Of a stretch of 64,000 nt of DNA, positions 52,301-61,183 are shown piece after piece; position 1 is the first letter of the stretch, and each line of letters begins with the position of its first letter. The notes beneath the pieces were generated by a model, which saw only the letters and a program-made list of their open reading frames with translations, made no database searches and was not told the DNA's origin. Source of the DNA: Phylloscopus collybita (lineage: Eukaryota > Chordata > Aves > Passeriformes > Phylloscopidae); assembly GCA_027886175.1 (NCBI GenBank), contig JAJNNQ010000024.1, positions 3,766,001-3,830,000 on the forward strand, in the 5' to 3' direction. The translations under genes were made by a program, and so were the position numbers.

Positions 52301-55029
52301 GAACAGCCTCCAGTTGCTTGCAGGCTGTAAAACTTCCTCCCCAAGACATCTGCCTTGTGTGCAGCAGTGTGGCAGAGTTCAGGGGCCTGAGCCTCACCAG
52401 GTGGATAGCGTGCCAGGAGCCAAAGTTAAGAGCTGATGGAGAAGAAAGCTTGCTCCACAGAATTCCTAAGAGTCTGAAAGCCAAAGTGCAGATGAAGGTT
52501 ATCACAGAGGAGCAGCGTGCTGCAAGGACTAACAGCTATAAATAACACACAAAAGAAACTGTTTTACATTTGTTTGGTTTTGAGCACACATAAGAGAGAT
52601 GGATTAGAGCTTTTTCTTGTGTAACACATCAGATTAATTCAACAACCTCTTCGCCAAAGAATGCTCTTATGGGACTACATGTTTCTCTCCTTCCAGGACT
52701 CTTGTTCCCTTTGTTTAAAATAAGACTATTTAACAAAAGTTTGACTTCTGAGAGCACACCTTTTGCTTCTGACCCTTGCTAAGTCTCTAGATGCTCCCTG
52801 AATCTTTGTTCTCTCTCAAAACCAACCCAAACCTCTTTACTCCTTCTTCCTCCCCAGCCCCTGTAGGGCTTCACTCAACAAGCCATTCCCTCTGGAGCAC
52901 ACCACACGACAGCTTCTCTCCCCTTTACTTTTCTGTGCCCTTTCATTGACTTATTTTTTTCCAGCAGCTCTCTCCCCATGCTGTCCTTCAGAAAGAACAG
53001 GCAACTTTAAACCAGCCCCTGAATTTTAGCTCCGCAACACCAAGTGTAACAGTTTCAAGAGCAAACCCACAACTTCCATAGGAAAGCAAACCATTTAAAC
53101 TCAACCCACTTAAATTGCAGCCCTGGCTGGCGTGCAAAGAAATGGGGACCAAATCAGTGCCATTTTTCAGAGGGAACAAGAGCAGCAGCCTCCTTGCTGA
53201 GTGTGCTGGACCTGCACCAGCCATGACTTCAGCAAAGTGTGTGACCACCAGAAACCTGGGACACTGAATCCCCACAGTTTGCTCTCAACACAGCTCCATC
53301 CTCATACAAACCAGCTCCATGTGCTCCTGCCTACTCAAACAGTTTAAAACAAGCAATATGCAAACCGCTTTCTTCTTCCTTGCATATTATTAGTTTAACA
53401 TTTTAATAGTCTCTGACCTGCAAGACCAGAAACTAACTCAGTTTCAGTTGCCCAGTAACCCCTACCTGGCAATGTCCCATTTTAATACATATCTGGTGCT
53501 CTTTCCAAGTAGTAAAGTATTTTCCAAGTAGTAAAGCTCATCCCTGGCAAAAACTTCCCAGAGAAAAAGAATATGAATGAGTGAAATCTAATGGCAGTGG
53601 ATGCAGAATCCTGGCAAGAGGAACCAGCCACTTTTGCCAGTAACAGCAAAAGATTTTACCTATGCCACTGCCAGAAAGGAAAAGCCCAGCAAAGTCTAGT
53701 CAGGCTAAGATGTTTTCTGTGGTACAGGAAATGATGAGTGCCATTGCTAAACCATGATTAAAATTATCACCAAAGTATCACCGTAAGGTTGAATTAAAAT
53801 TTGGATTACATTAGAGCACACAGTCTGCATGCTCTTGGCTAGAGCAGCTATATCCAAAATTTGTGCCTAAGATGTATTGTTAAGGTTGCTAGGAACTTCT
53901 GCTAAAAACACTACCAGGCTAAGCTCAAAACCATGTTAAAAAGAACCCACAATTTGTCCTTGTTTTTGAGATAACAGCTCTTACACTTGCAAATGTTAAA
54001 CCAGAATATGTTCCATCTCACAAACCAACAGCCTTATGACTGTTTGTCTTCTGTTAAAGGGGAGGGGGAAAAAAAATCCCAACATTTCCATATGCACGTA
54101 TTTTATCTGGATATCTCGTTATCCCAGCTGTCTGTGAGAGGAGTGGAAAATCCTGAGAGCCCCTCATCAGCACGTGTGGGTATCAGACATCCCTGATCAG
54201 AAATCTGCTGGGGTGCCAGCAGTAGCCAAGGGGCCTGCATGATCTGCCCATATGCTCCCTCTTTACACAACAGATTGATGCCAAAGCAAAGCGGTTCAAA
54301 TGTTTTCAGTGCTCCTTCATCACGGCCAGCAATCTGCAAACAATCTGAAACTGCTTTATTTAGTCACACACTACAAGGGCAGGTTTTAGCTTGAAGCATA
54401 AGCTCCCCATTCAGACATGAAATGCCTCCACAGAGCTGAAAATCTTCCCTGCTTTGAGGAAGTAAGGATGGGAATCTGGGATTGAACTTTTCAACAATGT
54501 TTCAGCATTAAGGCTAAAAAACAGGCAGAAGGAAAGTCATCTAAAAACCAAATAAAGCTGCTGATTAGTTCTTATTTGGAGAAGATAATAATTAAATATT
54601 ATGTTTGTAATGATGGCAAGAAAGGATTGAACATGCTCTGGGGACCAAAACCAGTAAAATCCAGTAGCATCTTGAGACTCCAGGTTTTGGTGCATATGCT
54701 GCAACGAAATGCCAGCCACTAAGAAAAATTTTAAAAGAGTTTAAAAAATTAAAGCCCATTTCTGAGTATAAAACCCTGTACAGAAGTGTATACAATACTT
54801 GACAGCAGTAAAATGAGAAAAAAGGTGTAGCTGGAGAAGAAAAAGAGCTCAACAAAGACTTCAAACTTCACAGCCTGACCTTAATTCTCTTTGTCAGAGA
54901 AGTATTAAAACATTTCTCAGGCTAAGTAAAACTTCCTTAATTCAAGATACAGTCTCCTTGTACTCATACCACTTCATCAGAAGTTTCATCACACCAAATA
55001 CATCTCATTTGGTTCTTTATCTCTAACAG
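49388..55029. other. Non-coding unique DNA
   Basis: No supportable gene or recognised mobile element. A 19-bp near-tandem lies at 53502-53537. A minus-strand donor-like AGCAG/GTAAGT (51819-51811) is flanked by an acceptor-like site only 25 bases away and is not called. Confidence 0.6.
53502..53537. repeat. 19-bp tandem repeat, two copies
   Basis: TTTCCAAGTAGTAAAGTAT is followed directly by TTTCCAAGTAGTAAAGC, a small direct duplication with no evident function. Confidence 0.8.
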
Positions 55030-55089
55030 GCTGGATCTCAAACTTGCTCATGTTTGTAAAATTAGTTTTTTCTTCCAAACTGCAGACAG
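55030..55089 (+). other. Splice-flanked 60-base interval (candidate exon)
   Basis: It is preceded by a good polypyrimidine-AG acceptor (TTTGGTTCTTTATCTCTAACAG) and ends in GCAGACAG followed by GTAAGT, a full donor consensus. The length, 60 bases, is a multiple of three, and two of the three frames are open. This is the best-formed acceptor/donor pair I found. No protein similarity is recognised, so a non-coding RNA exon is at least as likely as a coding one. Confidence 0.22.
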
Positions 55090-55140
55090 GTAAGTGAAGT
55101 CAGCAAGACTGCTTTGAAAATTGGAAAATCCACTCACCTA

Positions 55141-55164
55141 CAATCAATCAATCAATCAATCAAT
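55141..55164. repeat. (CAAT)n microsatellite
   Basis: Five perfect CAAT units and a degenerate end (CAATTAATT). Short tetranucleotide array. Confidence 0.9.
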
Positions 55165-56431
55165 TAATTTATGTCTTTTACCCCTAAACTTTGACATTAT
55201 TTCAGACGTGGGATCCTAATATTATTCCAGTGTGTGATATTAGTATTTCGGTGTCAGATGTGAGACCATAACATAGCAAAATAAGGAAATTCTAAATCAC
55301 TGATATATCCCCAATAGGAAAAGTATTGGTAAAGTGTGGTGATAGGACAATCTATTTTCTGCTCAGCATGGAAGCAGATCTTGATCTACTTTTGGTTTAA
55401 AAAAATTGTTAAAAAAATAATGTGCTTCTCACTTGTGGTTTCTGTACTAACATTTTACTGTAGCTAAACATAACAGATTTGTTTTTCTGGTTGAAAAACT
55501 TATTTATTATTGATAATTGACAACTACTTTAGACTTCCATAGGGGTGTATCACTTAGTGAGCCCTAACAGATAATGAAAGAAAAACCTTTCTAAATTCAA
55601 GAATCTGAGTTCAAAGCAAGAAAAATTCCACAGAATACAGATTTTTTTTTGTCCACATTGGAGTGGGCATTTCTGTGAGAAACACTGACTGAGAAGTTCT
55701 TTTTATTTTGATGTAGAATAAGCTGGATGGCCTTACTTACATTTCCATGGATTACAGTAAAAACCAAAATTATTCAAAACTAACAAAGCTGCAGTGATTT
55801 TATTTGCCCCCCAAATACAGTAAAGAACTATGTTACAGAACCTTTTTTTCCACAGCTGTTCTGGCAGCAACACTCATAAATCACAACCAGCAAATATAAC
55901 TGATTGCAGAGATGAGTGTATCAACTTCTACAGGATTTTTTCCATACAAGCCTTTCTGAAAACTTTTTGCTCCAAGAGGCACGCTGTAATTAAAAAATCA
56001 GCAATGAAATCCCAAACAATACAAAGAATTATAGCACCAATTAATTACGGTGCTTTCAAGCTGAAAAAAAGCAATTTGCTAATGAAAACCACGATTGCTT
56101 AACAGTAGCGCTAACAGCAAAAAAAAATTGTTGCAATAAATCACTCTTCATAAACATGGACTTATATTGGAAGTCATCCTAATCCAAACGTGTTGTACTC
56201 AGCACATTAGCCAAGATGTTCACTCCTCCAGGATTCAAAAAAATAATAAAAGGTGACAAAAGCACAACAAATTACCGAGGGTGGGAGATGCTCTGCAACA
56301 AAGCCATACCTGAGAACGGACAGTGGGTATTTGAGGTTTCCCACTGGAGAGGAAAGGCCTGGGAGCACTGGTTAAGATGAGGATAACAGGATTATAGCAG
56401 AAAGAGTCACACCACAGGTCTTGGAGAGCAG
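55165..56431. other. Non-coding unique DNA
   Basis: No supportable gene. The interval 55980-56110 is mixed-composition DNA with TAATTAAAAAATC, CCAATTAATTACGG and GCTAATGAAAACC strings, a homeodomain-like motif cluster built around the inverted repeat at 56033-56054. Confidence 0.55.
56033..56054. repeat. Inverted repeat around an AATTAATTAC core
   Basis: AGCACC (56033-56038) and GGTGCT (56049-56054) are perfect reverse complements separated by ten bases, AATTAATTAC, which hold a double homeodomain core. The symmetry and the motif together suggest a possible protein-binding site, but arms of six bases are common by chance. Confidence 0.6.
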
Positions 56432-56592
56432 AAGGAACCACAGGCTCCCCAGAGGGGTTGTGAAGCCTCTCTCCCTGAAGATATTCAAGAACAATCTGGA
56501 TGTGCTCCTGAGTGGCATCTTCGACAGGACCCAGCTCGGACAGGAAGGTTCCAGTGGTTCTTTCCAACTCACCCATTCTGTGGTTCTATGAT
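56432..56592 (+). mobile_element. CR1 LINE fragment, 3' end
   Basis: GAACCACAGGCTCCCCAGAG, then GAAGATATTCAAGAACAATC, CTGGATGTGCTCCTGAGTGG and finally GGTTCTTTCCAACTCACCCA with TTCTGTGGTTCTATGAT follow the avian CR1 3' order. The copy is 5'-truncated and non-coding. Minus-strand open frames of 90 and 113 codons overlap it and are not genes. Confidence 0.88.
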
Positions 56593-59500
56593 CTATATCT
56601 GGGGATAAATGGATGGACAGCCAAAGTAAGCCTTGAAACAGCAAAAAGAACCCCTATCACATTTCACACATTAAATCAGCAACACAAAACCCAGTTCATT
56701 TCTTTGCTACTCTGTATAAAGCAGACAATGGTGACACAATATAGGGATATTCAGTTCCAGAAAATGCCAGACAAGTCACTGGAAGCATCAACATTTATAC
56801 TTGATCATTTGTGTCTTCTGGACACTGGCTAAAGATGATATCCTAACTGGTCTAATATTCCATGGAGCAAAGAACACACAAAGCAAATGAAATGTTATGG
56901 GCAACACAAAAAGCTGCAAGGAAAGAGATAGATCAACCACATGATTTTTTTTTAGTGGGAAATTATACAGCTACATTTTCCAGAATCTCAGGGAAAAAGA
57001 AAATGTGTCTAGATGTCAAAAATTCTATGCAAAAAAAAAAAAAAAAAAAAAAGGTATAACCCCTTTTTAACTGAAAGCTGCCTTGAAAGAACCCTGAGGC
57101 ACAAATTCAGTTTCCATCACACAGAAGAGTTTGTGAGCTTGGTTTCAGTGAAAGGTTGAGGCAGTGTGTGTTCTGTGGAAAGAAATACACATTTAACATA
57201 AAACACAATTTAAACTATTCCCTTATGCATTAAAAAGTCCACAGATGGACCACTTAAAATGCTTCAGTTGCAGAACACTTCTGCAGCTCAATCCTGATCT
57301 TGACCTTTTTTATTCAGCCATCAGCATGCATTGCTTTTGCTACCTGCATTTACCCCTTGTGCATTTATTTAATTTTGCCCCTTTTTTGGCTTCCATTTCC
57401 AAAGCAAACCTAAAAATCTCTGGAACTCAAACTGTTCTTGTTCAGCCAGGCACATTCTGCATATCTGTCTTCATGGAGTATATTTCTATTCAAAGTTTCA
57501 GAAAATGGCTGAAATTCCTTTTTCTTCAGCTTTGTGAGGATTTACCCAATTAAAAAGTCAAAATCACTGCTGAGGAGTGTCACAGTGGTTTCACCAGCCA
57601 TGGATTTTTTTCTACATTAAAAAATTAATCTGGTTGTCTTGAATGTTTATCAACTGTTATTCCCTCAAAAATATGTTACAGATCCCTGAGACAGGATTCA
57701 TGATGCAGATTAGAACATATTGTTTACAGCCCATAAACACTTTTTATTATAGTTTCATCATAAGGTAATTCCATTCTGTGGGGTAAATTAACATATTTTC
57801 CAGGGCTCATTAATCCTCATTTAATCATTCAGTGAACATGAACCAAACCCATTAAAAGGAAAATCAAGACATGAACTCTAATTTAAGCCACTATTTTACT
57901 AATTGCATTTATCTTCAGGAAATCCTTATATATAATACTAAAACTAGTGTCCCCTTCTTTATATTTAGTGTACAAAAAGGCCTTGGGAGGTACAAGAAAA
58001 AGTACAAAACCATCCTCTAAAAGACCTGTTCTCCCTGCTCCTTGATTGCCATGAGTACCAGTGGATTTGTAGGAGTCAAAGCAGGATTGCTCTGTGTCCA
58101 GCAAATTTATTTTCTTGTGCAACATCCACAGGGTACGTGAAAAAGGATCTTTTTATATGTTCAAAACATCCAAGCTATAGACAGGGCTCCATTGTGTGAC
58201 TTCCTTGTGCTGTTACAGACAAATGCCACTAAGAACTTCCAGGAGAACAAACGGACATGGAGCACGTGCAGAGTGATGCATGGGAAGCACCAGAAAGGGA
58301 CTCGGTGGTGGGATCACCAGAGCATTCAGGCATCAAAAGAAAGGAGGTTTAAGAGGAGCAGAGACTGAGGGAGGGAAAGAGAAGGAATGGGAAGATGAAT
58401 TGAAACGTGACCTGAAGCCCAGCAGCTGAAGAGCTGAACTCCCTGACAAACCCTTTGGCTGATGAAGTCGTACATTCCTCACTCTCACCTTTCCTTCGGG
58501 CACTGGGACGAATTTGCCACCATTTTGAAGGCAGCTGCCCCCAAAACCCAAACAAGCACAATTCCCTCTGAAATTTCAAGAGAAAACAGAGATGTTTGAG
58601 CATTGTAGCTTGCCAGAGGTTCACACACCACCTTTCACAAGCTCTGCCCAACCTGCTTCTACCACAATTCCACTTTAAACCTTTTTCCAGGCTTGAAGAT
58701 GAAATCTTACAAGAAACAATAAAGCAGTGAACAAGAAGTACCTTGAAACCTGTAGTGAGTAATACAAAAGAAATAGCAAATATTCTGGGACAAAGGACCA
58801 AATATTTCCAGCATCTTCCAAGGTAAATAAAGTATTTCACTTGAGAGCTGCAGGAGGGGAGCACAGGCAACCCAAGATTTTAATTTATTTCAGTTGTAAA
58901 CCCTTCCTTACATCTAGAAAACCCAAGATGGAAATCAAAGAGGTTCAAACAGATCCCTCTGACTTCTCCAGCTGTCCCACTCATTTCAAATAGTATCAAC
59001 TTAAAGGCCAGTGATGATACTAGGAATGTTTTTAAAAAGTGTATAAAGAAACACAAAGTGTTTCCTGCAGAGGGCTGCTTATTCTGATAATTCTGGAACA
59101 CCTCAAACACACTAAAGTTGCATGGGTAAGTGGCTGGTTTATTATTATTTTTAAGTATTTTGAAGTATTTTGACAGCTGCTAATTATAAATTAAAAGAAA
59201 AAAACAATAGAAGGAAAGCCACAAGCTGCTTCTGGACAGCTAAAAAGAAAGGAAATTAATTAGTTTTTCACACACACTTAAAAAATGTTTTAGTAGTTAA
59301 GGTTTCTGTGCTATTAAGAGGCCAGTACACAATGCAGAATGAGAGAATTAATTCACTCTCTTCTAGCCAAAGGCAAATATAAATAACTACCAAATAATAA
59401 ATTAAATGAGGTCTAAAATGGGATCTATAATTAATGACATTTCTGCTGACCGTTTCAGTGACAGTATTATTTTAATAGCTACTTTCACAGAATGTCAGCC

Positions 59501-60922
59501 TCTAAGATAAGATACATTAAGTATGAAGTTAATTGCATGAGTATATAAATCCACCAGCATTTTTACCCACAGAAAAGAAGCACTGCCAGACAAAAAATAC
59601 TGAAATGTCTTTGTTATGTCAGTGTTGCTCTTTTCCACGAGCGTAAGGAACCAATTGCAAGCACTGTTATACAAATCCAGCAGATTTTTAGTTTAGAGTC
59701 AGACCTCTTTCTGACAGCATTTTCAAGCAACATTTGTCTGCTATCTATGGAAATTAAAGATCTCAAGGTGCTGACTGCCCTCAGCAAAAATGCATTTCCC
59801 CACCCAGAGAAAGGAGTTCAAAATGTAACACTGAATATAGCAGGCTACTAAACTCAAACCTGAAACATGAATCATTCAACACTTCCACTGAAAGAGTAAT
59901 TGGTAAGTTCTTTGGGGAAGAGATCAGCTCGTGGTTCAATGTTTATATAACTTTCAACACACTGAACTTCTGATCCATAGCACTCTAATTTAAACAATAA
60001 CAATTCCTTTAAAATGGGGAAAAGTGTGTACTCAGCTTATTTATGATTTAAAAAGAAAATATAGAAAAATGTCCACCTGAGGCTCATGTAAAACATTCTT
60101 TTCTGGTCTTTGGACTTGACACAAGCTATAATTTTGTTATATTTGGGTTGAATATCAGGTATCTCCAAAAGAAGATACAAAGTAAGCAAGAGCAATGGTG
60201 GTTAAGAAGGAATTTCTATTTTTATCACACTGGTTTATTCAACTTAGAACAAATCTATAAGCTAGCTGGATGACCTGATATTGCCTTTTGTTTTAATGAA
60301 GATCATTTTGGCCAAACAGTTCTGATTCACATTGCTGTTAATGCATTTTCTGGACATGCTGAAAATACCATCAGCTTATGGTTTGAGACATTTGGGGTTG
60401 CCTTATATAGTTCTCAATTCAGTCAACTCAATATTCTTTTTTCAAAACGAGAATACAGTACAGTACATCAGATATATCCCCATGATGGATCAAGTACACA
60501 ACCAGAAATGCCTGATGAGCACATGACAGAAAGGTTTTCACAAATTTACATCAGCACTCCAAAGCAGCACCTTTCCATACCACTGCAAAGCAGGAATTCT
60601 GGCTGGGAAAGGGAGGTGCTGCCTCTTTTTCTGGATTCAAACCCTTCTGTCAACAGCATGGAGACCAGGTAGAGGAAATTATCTACCAGGTGACCCTGAA
60701 AAATCATGGTTTGGATGGGTTTATTTTCTGCATGTTGCTTTGCTGAATTAGCACTCAGACAACTCCTTTTCCTTCAGCGGAAGTGATCATCACAAAATGA
60801 TTTTGGGGAAAACATAAATTTTACGTTTCAAAAAACATAAAATATTTTTGCTACAGAGGCAATGAAAAATTAACAACATCTATGAGTGTTTAGAGGGACC
60901 AAAATACATCTTTGACCTAATC
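56593..60922. other. Non-coding unique DNA
   Basis: No supportable gene. A 22-base A run lies at 57031-57052. The minus-strand 173-codon frame at 58349-58870 is rejected as coding. The parts 57660-57850 and 59260-59560 have many TAAT/ATTA cores in non-simple sequence and could be conserved non-coding DNA. Confidence 0.6.
57031..57052. repeat. Poly(A) run, 22 bases
   Basis: An uninterrupted run of 22 A bases preceded by ATTCTATGC. A CR1 end has a superficially similar ATTCTATG, but no other CR1 sequence is recognisable upstream. Confidence 0.95.
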
Positions 60923-60947
60923 TAATACACCATAATGTGGTGTATTA
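60923..60947. repeat. Perfect 9-bp inverted repeat, 7-base loop
   Basis: TAATACACC and GGTGTATTA pair perfectly around the loop ATAATGT. It is a small AT-rich stem-loop in unique DNA. It is too short to call a microRNA precursor, and its flanks do not extend the pairing. Confidence 0.85.
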
Positions 60948-61089
60948 ACAGAGAAAAAGTGCATTGCTGTCATCCTAAGGAGCATAGGCAAGGCACAAGC
61001 TGTAGGACACAGCACTGGGACTCTCTGTGTGCCCTGCTGCTTGAATGTGACCAGCTCCACATCAGGAGTTTATCTGTTATTCACAACAG

Positions 61090-61183
61090 CTGCCTCTGAG
61101 AGAAGCATTAAAGCTGTCAGGACACCTCATCCGTCACTGCCCCACCCCGTCTCTCCCCGGGAACACAAATCCAGCATCCACCG
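61090..61183 (+). other. GC-rich splice-flanked interval (candidate exon)
   Basis: A 94-base interval is preceded by TTTATCTGTTATTCACAACAG and followed by CACCG/GTAAGCG. Two of three frames are open across it. It is markedly more GC- and CpG-rich than its surroundings (CATCCGTC, CCCCGTC, CCCCGGG, CACCGG), which fits an exon better than background DNA. Composition is Pro/Ser-rich in both frames, and I recognise no family. Confidence 0.22.

Noticed and set aside
57020..57052. ATTCTATGC followed by a 22-base A run, suggestive of a CR1 end
   Set aside because: No further CR1 sequence upstream, and CR1 elements do not end in poly(A).
58349..58870. 173-codon minus-strand open frame with hydrophobic, Cys-rich sequence
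   Set aside because: The hydrophobic look comes from T-rich codons opposite an A-rich strand. There is no domain signature, and a second frame overlaps it equally well.
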